A stretch of 64,000 bases of DNA. Origin: Blastocatellia bacterium. GTDB taxonomy: Bacteria; Acidobacteriota; Blastocatellia; UBA7656; JADIYM01. Where the stretch lies: the NCBI GenBank assembly GCA_016705245.1, contig JADIYM010000014.1:124001-188000 (forward strand), in the 5' to 3' direction. The first letter of the stretch is position 1; every line of letters begins with the position of its first letter. The translations under genes and the position numbers were made by a program. Positions 32,221 to 40,345 of this stretch are shown in pieces. The notes below the pieces were generated by a model, which was not told the origin of the DNA, did no database searches, and was given only the letters and a program-made list of their open reading frames with translations.

Positions 32221-34343
32221 GGATTCGTCACTCCGGTCTGTGGAGGCGCCGACAACGCGATTCGCATTCCGCAGATCGCGTACCGCACCATCGGATCAAA
32301 GCCGAATCGCTTTCGTGCCGACGCGTCGGTCCAGTGCACGTCAAACGCGCCGCCGCGCAGCACGCGCTTCGTATCGCTCGAGCCGGTGGTCCACGCGCTT
32401 CCGTCCGCGGGTGCACCGACGTAATTCACGTGAAAGGTATCAGCGCACCACTCCGCGACGTTTCCGTCGATGTCGTAGAGCCCGAACCGATTCGCCACGC
32501 CGAGACTGCCAACTGGCGTCGGCTTGCCACGGAACGGTCCTTTCGCCGACTCGGGGTCCTCGGGATCCACGCGCACGTTCGAGTAGGTAGCGTCGATCGC
32601 GGCACCGGTCGCGTACGGTCCCGCTCCTCCGCCGAGGCACGCGTACTCCCATTCCGCTTCCGTCGGCAATCGGTATGGTCGGCCCGTCGCCTTCTCGAGT
32701 CGCAGGCAGAACTCGTTCGCATCGGCCCACGAGACGGACGTGACCGGGAGCAGACCGTCAGACGGACCCGGGGGCTCGACCGGCAGGTCGCGAGAGATGC
32801 GCGGAAGGGCGGCGACAGCGCGCCAGAGGTCGCGGGTAACCTCCGTTCGCGCCAGGTAGAACGCTGGTACCGCCACCTCGTGCCCGGGGCGACAGAATTC
32901 GTCGAAGGTGACGTCGTCGTCCGCGAGCCCCATGCGATACGAGCCGGCGGGCACGGCAACCATCTCGAACGAAGGTCCACCGGGAAGCAATTCCCGGAAG
33001 ACGCGCGCCTTCCCACTCGGACGCTCCGTCACTCGGCCTTCGCCATCGAGCACGACGCTCCGGAACGCCACGTCCGACAGCTCGTCCTCGAGAACGGGGC
33101 GTCCCGGATCGCCCGAGGATCCGGCAACGGGAATCGAGTCGCCGTCGGCGTCGAAGATCGGCAGCGATTGAACGTAGTCCACGACGGCCGAAATCGGCCG
33201 TGGCCCGTATTCGCCCTCGCGCCCGCTCGCCGAGCGAGCCACCGTTTCGGGCGGTGACTCGCCGCGAATCGTCTTGATTCCGACGCGTTTCCCGGTCGTC
33301 GCGTCGACGATCGCCAGATGTGCGTTCGTGACATACGCGCCGGCGAGCGCCTGGCCGCGCGCCGAGTAGTAGGCGTTCTGGTATTCCGGCAGCCACTGGA
33401 CGATGACGATGGTGCCGACGTCGGCGGGTGACTCGGCCCGTATCGCCGGCGCAAGCAGGTGCGTGATCGGATCTACCTGTCGCGACCCGAGGTCGAGGAC
33501 GACGACCTTGCCGCGCCGGTAAGGTCGCGTCGGGGCGGGCTCGGTGTTCGCGAGCGCGAGGTACGACTCGAGCGAATCGCGGAACCGCTCGACTCTGGCG
33601 ACGTCGGGCGGCGTTCGGAAAATGGCCATCAGGAGCACGACGAAGAGGACGACGGTCGTGAACCCGGCAACGACGACCAGGATTCGCGCTGTCGTTGACT
33701 CGAGACGGCCGACAAATCTCGAAAGCAGACCGTCGCCCGATCCCGGGCCGTCGTCGTCGAACGTCGCAAACGTCGGCGTCCGCTTCGGTCCTGACGTATT
33801 CGGCGCGTCAATGCCGGCGGGACTGGCCGGCGCCGCGAGACGCAGTCGATAACGCGTCGCGGCATCACGAGCCGCTGCCGTGTCCTCACGTGGCGACCAC
33901 GACCGCGCCGACGCCGCGCTGTCGGCCAGCGCAAGCGCCTCGGCCGTGCGACCGTCGGTGTCGCGAAGGGCCGCGAGCCTGAGCAACAGCTGCGGATGAT
34001 CAGGCTCGAGGGCGAGCCCGCGCTCGACGAAGACTGTCGCGTCGTCGGTGCGGCCGGATTGCGCCGCGATGCCGGCGGCAAGGAAGCAGGCCTTCGGATA
34101 GGAAGGGCCTACCCAGGTGACCTGCAGGCCGGTTGCGAGCCTTGGGCCGAAGTAGGCGCGGTATGCTTCGTACTCCGCCTCACTCCAGAAAGCGATCTCG
34201 CGCTCGACGCCGCGGTCGACGAGCCACGACCACGACGCAGGAATCGCGACGAGACGCTCGTCAAGAAGCGCTTTGGCTTCGTCGACTCGGCCCTCGGCGA
34301 TGAGTGACTCGGCGGTCTCGGTGAAATCGGCGTTCGAGGTCAA
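32217..34343 (-). CDS. TPR - membrane helix - formylglycine-generating-enzyme (SUMF1) domain protein
   Basis: From a TTG at 34343 the protein has TPR-like helices (about 1-165), a membrane helix (about 218-242), an extracytoplasmic region with a LpoB/FlgO-like feel (VVVLDLGSRQVDPITHLLAP), and a C-terminal SUMF1/FGE-sulfatase domain (about 458-705) with VPAGSYRMG, SVSWADANEFC, LPTEAEWEYAC, GLYDIDGNVAEWC and RVLRGGAF. Most bacterial relatives of this kind are structural or regulatory rather than true sulfatase activators. The frame is open up to 34481, but the extra residues (RKGAKAQRRKG) are the translated family D repeat, so I reject that longer start. The TTG start is uncertain. Confidence 0.75.
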   Translation of the reverse strand: MTSNADFTETAESLIAEGRVDEAKALLDERLVAIPASWSWLVDRGVEREIAFWSEAEYEAYRAYFGPRLATGLQVTWVGPSYPKACFLAAGIAAQSGRTDDATVFVERGLALEPDHPQLLLRLAALRDTDGRTAEALALADSAASARSWSPREDTAAARDAATRYRLRLAAPASPAGIDAPNTSGPKRTPTFATFDDDGPGSGDGLLSRFVGRLESTTARILVVVAGFTTVVLFVVLLMAIFRTPPDVARVERFRDSLESYLALANTEPAPTRPYRRGKVVVLDLGSRQVDPITHLLAPAIRAESPADVGTIVIVQWLPEYQNAYYSARGQALAGAYVTNAHLAIVDATTGKRVGIKTIRGESPPETVARSASGREGEYGPRPISAVVDYVQSLPIFDADGDSIPVAGSSGDPGRPVLEDELSDVAFRSVVLDGEGRVTERPSGKARVFRELLPGGPSFEMVAVPAGSYRMGLADDDVTFDEFCRPGHEVAVPAFYLARTEVTRDLWRAVAALPRISRDLPVEPPGPSDGLLPVTSVSWADANEFCLRLEKATGRPYRLPTEAEWEYACLGGGAGPYATGAAIDATYSNVRVDPEDPESAKGPFRGKPTPVGSLGVANRFGLYDIDGNVAEWCADTFHVNYVGAPADGSAWTTGSSDTKRVLRGGAFDVHWTDASARKRFGFDPMVRYAICGMRIALSAPPQTGVTNP

Positions 34344-34404
34344 GGTGGCGCCCAGACTAGCAGAAGTTCGGGCTCGCAGGCAGGTGACAGTCTTCGGGAG
34401 ATCT

Positions 34405-34490
34405 GTTCTTCCTTTGCGCCTTTGCGCCTTTGCGCCTTTGCGCGAAATCTCACGCAAAGGCGCAAAGGCGCAAAGGCACAAAGGAAGAAC
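34405..34490. repeat. Family D inverted repeat (GGCGCAAAGGCGCAAAG)
   Basis: Arms 34405-34442 and 34453-34490, 38 bases with one mismatch, each made of a short direct repeat TTTGCGCC. The centre is ten bases. A related element with a different core is at 36281-36374. Translations of this element (KGAKAQRRKG) appear as false N-termini in many annotated genomes. Confidence 0.9.
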
Positions 34491-34524
34491 AGAACTCAGG
34501 AAGAAGGTGACTTCTCCCGCGCCG

Positions 34525-35163
34525 TCACGCCCCCTGGTCGACGATCGAGCCGAGCCACGCCGGGTACGACTGGCACACCGCGTCGGACAGTTCCGGCGGT
34601 CGTCGGGCAGCCATTACTCCCGCCGCGGCCACCAGATCCTCGACGACCGTCGACAGGGCGCCGTAGGCCTCGAACCCCATCGTCCACCACACCTCACCCT
34701 CCGGCCCAGCGACTCGTGTGACTTCGACGTTGCAGCCTCGGGCCGGCATCTCTGCCGTCCCGAGGTAACACGCCGGGACGAGCTCAGACACCTCGACGGG
34801 CTTCGGTCCCGTCGAGTCGAAAGCCCGCACCCAGCGCCGCTTCTCTACCTCCACGGTGCGTCCGGCATCGAGCCCGATGTCCACGGTCCACCACTTCGAC
34901 CAGATCTCGATCGCACCGTCGAATGGCGGACTCGAGAGGACCGCTGCTCGCGCGTCGACGAGTCCCTTGATCTCGACGCCAGACCTGCCGCCCCGCAGCT
35001 TGATTCCGAGCTCCGGCTGCACTCCGTCGACGAGATAGCGATCCACGCGAGCGGCAGGCTCCGCCGGGGGGCCGCCGTGCCGCTGCGACGAGACGAACCA
35101 GTCGAGGCGCGACGTCGAGGCATCGTCCGGCCAGAACCATCGAATCTCTGCGGTAATCAGCAC
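34525..35163 (-). CDS. Conserved hypothetical protein, 212 aa
   Basis: A soluble protein that starts MLITAEIRWFW. It contains DRYLVDG...LGIKLRGGRSGVEIKGLVD, alternating charged strands that recall CYTH/tunnel-like beta barrels, though I cannot assign it there. No signal peptide and no membrane helix. It lies 34 bases upstream of nothing on its strand except the metzincin gene (start of that ORF beyond 36 kb), and the intervening gap is short, so the two may be co-transcribed. Function unknown. Confidence 0.7.
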   Translation of the reverse strand: MLITAEIRWFWPDDASTSRLDWFVSSQRHGGPPAEPAARVDRYLVDGVQPELGIKLRGGRSGVEIKGLVDARAAVLSSPPFDGAIEIWSKWWTVDIGLDAGRTVEVEKRRWVRAFDSTGPKPVEVSELVPACYLGTAEMPARGCNVEVTRVAGPEGEVWWTMGFEAYGALSTVVEDLVAAAGVMAARRPPELSDAVCQSYPAWLGSIVDQGA

Positions 35164-35197
35164 GCTTTCGTCCTCCTGACGACCTCGACGCCAGCGC

Positions 35198-36211
35198 CTA
35201 GCCGGGCGCCGTCCTGGTCATAGCCGGCTTCGCCATCTCCGCGAGCGACGTGCTCGCAAGCGCCGCCTCAGATCGCAGTCCGTTGCGTTTGCAGAACGCC
35301 TCGATCCTCTCGAGGCGGGCTCTCGCATTGACGCCAGTCGCCCAGGCGAGCTTACCCGTGCACTCCGGACAGAGATCGAGCGGACACTTGTCCGTCTCGT
35401 CGAGCGAGTTCGATCCGTTCATCGAGCACCGGTAGAGCACGCAGTGCGGAAGCGAGAAGGCGTGGCCCGTCTCGTGGGTCGCAATCTTGAGCGTCCGCAG
35501 CAGGCTTTGCCGGAACGATCCCGGGCCGTCGTCGGGGAATCCCAGTCGCGCCATCGACCAGACGCCCGCTCGCGCCTTGAGATTCGCGACGCCGAACACG
35601 AAGTTCCACGACGGCTCGGGATAGAGATCCACGTCCGTCAGTCCGACGAGGACCGCGCCGTCGGCGGGAACCTCTGGAGCGAGCATTCGATCGACGATGT
35701 ATCCGGCGAGAATCTGACGGCCGGTAACGCCCTCGCGCTGCGAGTCGAACGGAACCGTGTCGAGTGAACGCGGCTGCAGCGTGACGACCTCGAGCCCGAA
35801 GTAATCGCCGAGGAACTCGGCCGTCAGGTCGACGATCTTCCGGCGCGCCGGCGAAAACTCGCCGAGCGGTTGCACGTAGAGCTTGCGGCGATCGTTACGG
35901 GCGACCGACGGCTCGGATGCCAGATACTCGTCGAAGGTCTGCGGCGGCTCGGTGAACCGCTCGCGCCAGTCGCCGGGCTGCGGTGCGGCGAGCGCCACGC
36001 CGACGGGTCGAAGCGCTTCGATCGTCTGGCGGATCTCCTCGAGCGAAGCACGCGACGAATCGGAAACCGGCGCGCTCGAGCTCGGGGAAGGCGCGGTTCT
36101 CGGGGTCGAGCACGCCGCGATCGCCGAGAGCGCGAGCACGAGCGCCATCGTCAGCAGGCGCGCTCGTCCCGTCCGCGTGGCGATTTGCGAGATCTCGGAC
36201 TTGAGCTCCAT
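35198..36211 (-). CDS. Archaemetzincin-like zinc metalloprotease lipoprotein, about 337 aa
   Basis: A signal peptide with lipobox LSAIAAC directs it to the envelope. The catalytic site is HETGHAFSLPHC, followed by CSMNGSNSLDE, CPLDLCPEC. This is the archaemetzincin pattern, in which Cys residues after the third His bind a second zinc; the Gly of the usual HExxHxxGxxH is Ser here. The family cleaves peptides with an aminopeptidase-like preference, but the cellular role in bacteria is not known. Start: ATG 36211, with ATG 36223 as alternative; no strong ribosome site for either. Longer upstream frame is repeat-derived. Confidence 0.8.
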   Translation of the reverse strand: MELKSEISQIATRTGRARLLTMALVLALSAIAACSTPRTAPSPSSSAPVSDSSRASLEEIRQTIEALRPVGVALAAPQPGDWRERFTEPPQTFDEYLASEPSVARNDRRKLYVQPLGEFSPARRKIVDLTAEFLGDYFGLEVVTLQPRSLDTVPFDSQREGVTGRQILAGYIVDRMLAPEVPADGAVLVGLTDVDLYPEPSWNFVFGVANLKARAGVWSMARLGFPDDGPGSFRQSLLRTLKIATHETGHAFSLPHCVLYRCSMNGSNSLDETDKCPLDLCPECTGKLAWATGVNARARLERIEAFCKRNGLRSEAALASTSLAEMAKPAMTRTAPG

Positions 36212-36280
36212 GGATGAACACATTAGACCACTGATCGTGAGATCCGGTTCCCGGGCGATCCTCAAGTATTGACCCTCGAC

Positions 36281-36374
36281 CTCTGCGCCTTTGCGAGACC
36301 TCTGCGCCTCTGCGAGAAACCTGACCGCAAGACGGTTTCTCGCAGAGGCGCAGAGGTCTCGCAGAGGCGCAAAG
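36281..36374. repeat. Family D-related inverted repeat (CTCTGCGCCTTTGCGAG)
   Basis: Arms 36281-36321 and 36334-36374 (41 bases, nearly perfect) built of CTCTGCG and CCTTTGCGAG units, with a 12-base centre. It lies between the metzincin and VIT/VWA genes, which diverge here. A half-arm is visible at about 28891-28915. Confidence 0.85.
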
Positions 36375-36473
36375 TCCGTCGCCCCGAAAGATCTCGCGTA
36401 GCACCGCGTTGATTCGGGTGCACGTCGCGGCCGCGACAGTGCGCTCAATCCAGCTCGTTACGTGGAGGACTCC

Positions 36474-39400
36474 ATGCGCGCTTTCATCATTGTCGCGACG
36501 TTATTCGTGTGTCTGCTCGGTCCAAACTCATTCTCGGCCTTCGCCGCGACGCCCGCATCGGACGACCCCACCGAAGGCCAGTTGCGCGCCGTCGACGCCT
36601 CCGGACAACTCCGTCCGCCGTGCCCCCTCGAGCACACCGACGTCGACGTAGACGTCGCCGGGTTCGTCGCCCGCGTGACCGTAACCCAGCGCTTCGTGAA
36701 TCCGTTCGACGAGACCATCGAGGCCGTCTACCTCTTCCCGCTCTCGGCTGACGCCGCCGTCGACCGTATGACCATGAAGATCGGCGACCGCACGATCGCG
36801 GGCCGCATCGCCCGTCGCGACGAAGCGCGCGCGACCTACGAAACCGCCCGCGCCGAAGGGCGCGCGGCGAGCCTCCTCGAACAGGAGCGACCGAATGTCT
36901 TCACGCAGTCGGTCGCAAACATCCCGCCTAGTGCCCGCATCGACGTCACGATCAGCTACGTCGAGACGCTCGACTACGAGGACGGGCGCGTCGAGTTCGT
37001 GTTCCCAATGGTCGTCGGCAAACGGTACGTCCCGGCCGCCGCCGGCAAGGCCGACGAGTCGATGTCGCGGCTGTCGACGACCACCGTGAAGTCTGACACG
37101 CGCGCCGGACACGACGTCTCGATCGACGTGCGCATCGATGCCGGGGTTCCCGTGTCGGCCGTTGCCTCCAGGCTGCACGCCATCGAGACCACGCCCAGTA
37201 GCGGGCACTCGGCCGTCGTTCATCTCGCGGCGCGCGACGAAATCCCGAACCGCGACTTCGTCCTGTCGTGGGACGTTGCCGGCAGGAAGCTCGAGGACGC
37301 CGTGCTCGCGCACCGCGACGCGCGCGGCGGCTTCGTGACGCTGATCCTGCAGCCGCCCGATCGCGTTGCAGAGGCGGACCTCACGCCGAAGGAAGTCGTC
37401 TTCGTCGTCGACACGTCGGGCTCGATGAGCGGCCTGCCGATGGAGAAGTCGAAGGAGGTCGTCCGCTACGCCATCGACCGGCTCAATCCCGACGACACGT
37501 TCAACGTCATCACCTTCTCCGGATCCACGCGAATTCTGTTTCCCGAGCCCGTCCCGGCGAACGTCGTAAACCGCGCCGTCGCGATGCAACTGCTCTCGGG
37601 CACACAGGGAGGCGGCGGCACAGAGATGATGTCGGCGATCCGAGCCGCACTCGATCCGTCCGATGCCGAGCATCACGTCCGAATCGTCTGTTTCCTCACG
37701 GATGGCTACGTCGGCAACGATCTCGAGATCCTCTCCGAGATCCGGAAACACGCGAACGCCCGCATCTTCGCCATCGGAGTCGGCAACTCCGTCAATCGCT
37801 TCCTTCTCGACCAGATGGCCGCCGAGGGACGAGGCGAAGTCGCTTACGCCATGCTGACCGACGACGGCGAACAGGTTGCGAAGACGTTCTTCGAGCGCGT
37901 TCGCAATCCGCTTCTGACCGACGTGACGATCGACTGGAACGGACTGCCCGTCACAGACGTGCTGCCCGAACGGATCCCCGACGTCTTCAGCGCGAAGCCG
38001 GTCGTCGTCGCCGCGCGTTACAGCGCGCCCGCATCGGGCACTATCCGGATCCGGGGCTACGCCGGCGGCCGCGAAGTCGTCCGCGAGGTGCCGGTCGTCC
38101 TGCCGGAATCGACGTCCGGCGCCGATTCCATCGCGACACTGTGGGCGCGACAGAAGGTGACCGCCGTATCGCGCGAGGACTACGCCGGAATCCTGAGTGG
38201 ATCGCCGCGCGACGCCATCGACGAGCGCATCGCGGCGCTCGGTCTCGAGTTCGGGTTGATGACGCCGTTCACGTCCTTCGTCGCCGTCGACGAAACGCCG
38301 GTGACGGCGGGCGGAGACCCGAAACGCGTCAACGTCGCGGCGGAAGCGCCCGACGGCACGACCGAGGTCAACGGCGAACTTCAGATGATTGTCGGTGCGT
38401 CCAGCGCCGAGTATGGCCGTGCCGCCGGCTCAGGCGAGGGCGTCGGATTCGGAAGCGGCACCGGGCGCGGAAGCGGTGGCTGGGGCGGTGGCTCGGCGAT
38501 CGGCGGCGTCCGGCCCGCGACACTTCCGGTCATCACGCGAAATCCTCTGTCGCTCGTCACTCTGGACGGCGCTGACAACAAAGACTCGACGTTGGCCACG
38601 ACCGTGGGTCGAAGCGAGTCGTCCGTCGTCGTTTTCGTTCCCGACGTCGGCGTGGTTCACGGCGTCGAGATTCCCTCGTCGGCGGACCACGCAGAGACTG
38701 TCGAAGTCACGCACGGTGAAGGAGCCGCATCGTCATCCGTAGATACCGCGACCGTGAGTGGAATGCCGACAGCCACGGTCTACTCGGAAGTTGCCCAGCC
38801 CAGGGCCCGGGCTCGGCTGCTGGCAACCGGAGCCCCTCCCGCGGCGCCCTGGCAACGCACGTCCACCCGCCCAGCCGTCGAGATCGTCTTTGCGATCGAT
38901 ACGACCGGCTCGATGGGCGGACTGCTCGACGGCGCGAAGCGCAGAATCTGGAGCATCGTCAACGAGATCCAGCGCACCGGATGCCGGCCCGACGTGCGCA
39001 TCGGATTGGTCGCCTATCGCGATCGCGGTGACGACTACGAGACGTTGATCCTGCCGCTTACGACCGACCTCGACCTCGTTTGGGTCACGCTCAACGGCCT
39101 GTACGCGTCAGGCGGCGGCGACACGCCCGAGAACGTTCGTCGTGCGCTCGCCGATGCCGTAAACGAGATGGGTTGGACGCCTGCCGCGGCGGGACTCTCG
39201 CAGGTCGTCTTCCTCGTCGGCGACGCGCCGCCGCATGCTTACGCCGACGAGCCCGACGTCCTCGTGACCGTCAATTCGGCCCTCACACGAGGCATCGTCG
39301 TCCACGCGATCCAGTGCGGCGATGATGTGACAACGCGCACCGCCTGGACTCAGATCGCGGCGCGCGGCGCCGGCAGCTACTTCCCGATTCCAGCCGAATC

Positions 39401-39911
39401 GACGGTCGCCGTCAGCCTTCGCACGCCGTATGACGCGGTCCTCGCTGACCTTGGGAGACGCATCGGCGCCACGTACACGCCGTACGGCACCAGTGCCGCG
39501 CAGGAAGCCGCCACCGCGCGGCAGGCCGAATTCGAGCGCAGCGCATCCGGTCGCGACGTGCGCGCGGTTGCTGCCGATCGCGCGGTGAACAAGGCCGTGA
39601 ATTCCGGCGCGTACGCCGGTGATTTCCTGCAGGCCATCGAGAACGGAGAACTGAAGCTCGAGGACGTCGCGCCGTCCGACCTGCCGAGGGACCTGCAAGG
39701 ACTCTCGCCGAAGGCGCTGCGGACCGAGGTCGACCGGCGGATCGCCGAGCGCCAGAACCTGCGCGCGGCCATTCTCGATCTTGCGCGGCTGCGCGACACG
39801 TACCGCGAACGGATTGCGGCGAACCCGGGTAATCCGAGCGCGAAATTCGACACTGCGGTCGGCGACGCCGTGCGCAGACAGCTCGGGAAAAACGGCAAGC
39901 CCTGCGAGTAG
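36474..39911 (+). CDS. Secreted VIT-VWA protein with second VWA domain, 1145 aa
   Basis: ATG 36474 has GGAGG at 36464-36468 and opens a signal peptide (about 1-24). A VIT domain (about 40-165; RVTVTQRFVNP, VYLFPL) precedes a VWA domain with MIDAS DTSGSMS at residue 313. A Gly-rich linker of about 100 residues follows, and then a second VWA with DTTGSMG at 809. The C-terminus (about 1000-1145) is helical and charged. VIT-VWA proteins bind partners through the metal site, and are often surface-exposed or cofactor-assembly proteins. The linker contains GASSAEYGRAAG and RNPLSLVTLDGADNKD, which look like pieces of an Oar-type TonB receptor plug, so it may be a mosaic. Confidence 0.88.
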   Translation: MRAFIIVATLFVCLLGPNSFSAFAATPASDDPTEGQLRAVDASGQLRPPCPLEHTDVDVDVAGFVARVTVTQRFVNPFDETIEAVYLFPLSADAAVDRMTMKIGDRTIAGRIARRDEARATYETARAEGRAASLLEQERPNVFTQSVANIPPSARIDVTISYVETLDYEDGRVEFVFPMVVGKRYVPAAAGKADESMSRLSTTTVKSDTRAGHDVSIDVRIDAGVPVSAVASRLHAIETTPSSGHSAVVHLAARDEIPNRDFVLSWDVAGRKLEDAVLAHRDARGGFVTLILQPPDRVAEADLTPKEVVFVVDTSGSMSGLPMEKSKEVVRYAIDRLNPDDTFNVITFSGSTRILFPEPVPANVVNRAVAMQLLSGTQGGGGTEMMSAIRAALDPSDAEHHVRIVCFLTDGYVGNDLEILSEIRKHANARIFAIGVGNSVNRFLLDQMAAEGRGEVAYAMLTDDGEQVAKTFFERVRNPLLTDVTIDWNGLPVTDVLPERIPDVFSAKPVVVAARYSAPASGTIRIRGYAGGREVVREVPVVLPESTSGADSIATLWARQKVTAVSREDYAGILSGSPRDAIDERIAALGLEFGLMTPFTSFVAVDETPVTAGGDPKRVNVAAEAPDGTTEVNGELQMIVGASSAEYGRAAGSGEGVGFGSGTGRGSGGWGGGSAIGGVRPATLPVITRNPLSLVTLDGADNKDSTLATTVGRSESSVVVFVPDVGVVHGVEIPSSADHAETVEVTHGEGAASSSVDTATVSGMPTATVYSEVAQPRARARLLATGAPPAAPWQRTSTRPAVEIVFAIDTTGSMGGLLDGAKRRIWSIVNEIQRTGCRPDVRIGLVAYRDRGDDYETLILPLTTDLDLVWVTLNGLYASGGGDTPENVRRALADAVNEMGWTPAAAGLSQVVFLVGDAPPHAYADEPDVLVTVNSALTRGIVVHAIQCGDDVTTRTAWTQIAARGAGSYFPIPAESTVAVSLRTPYDAVLADLGRRIGATYTPYGTSAAQEAATARQAEFERSASGRDVRAVAADRAVNKAVNSGAYAGDFLQAIENGELKLEDVAPSDLPRDLQGLSPKALRTEVDRRIAERQNLRAAILDLARLRDTYRERIAANPGNPSAKFDTAVGDAVRRQLGKNGKPCE

Positions 39912-40017
39912 AGGCGAGGCGATTGATGACCACGGATCTGACATCTGTGAAGGATTAAGGAGACGGTCGTAGGTTTGTCGTGAGCGTGTTTCAAGGACGC
40001 GCGCTCTTAGCATCAGT

Positions 40018-40312
40018 CGTCGTTGCGAAAGGACAGAATTGATCGGAACCGTTCGACCGTCCGTGGGACGCTCGCTACGGCTCGCGGCTCATAAAACGGG
40101 GACAACCCGCATCGTGCACTACCAGGCAAGACGCTCCGGCGGGTCCCCGTTCCTCGAGCCGCGAGCGGTAGCGAGCGTCCCACGGACGGTGCCTGAAATC
40201 GCAAACTCGTCGTTGCTTTCGTTCAGCGAGCTGGTCGGACTTCCGGATGGCCAGTCGTAGAGCGGTCGCACGGACTCGGGATCGACCCGTGCGCTGCCGC
40301 GCCGGGTACTGA
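40018..40312. repeat. Family A element cluster
   Basis: Arms 40055-40101 and 40145-40190 are inverted copies (GACCGTCCGTGGGACGCTCG and its complement; CCCCG tips). A second, partial element is at 40276-40312 (ACCCGTGCGCTGCCGCGCC). The flank CGTTGCGAAAGGACAGAA at 40021 also occurs at 54600-54640, so the mobile unit is larger than the palindrome. The 434-base gap 39912-40345 holds nothing else I can support. Confidence 0.8.
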
Positions 40313-40345
40313 AGCATGAGCCTCGCCATGTGATAATTCCCGCGC

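Noticed and set aside
34343..34481. N-terminal extension KGAKAQRRKG on the FGE gene
   Set aside because: It is translation of a dispersed inverted repeat, not protein-like, and is found as the same artefact in other genomes.
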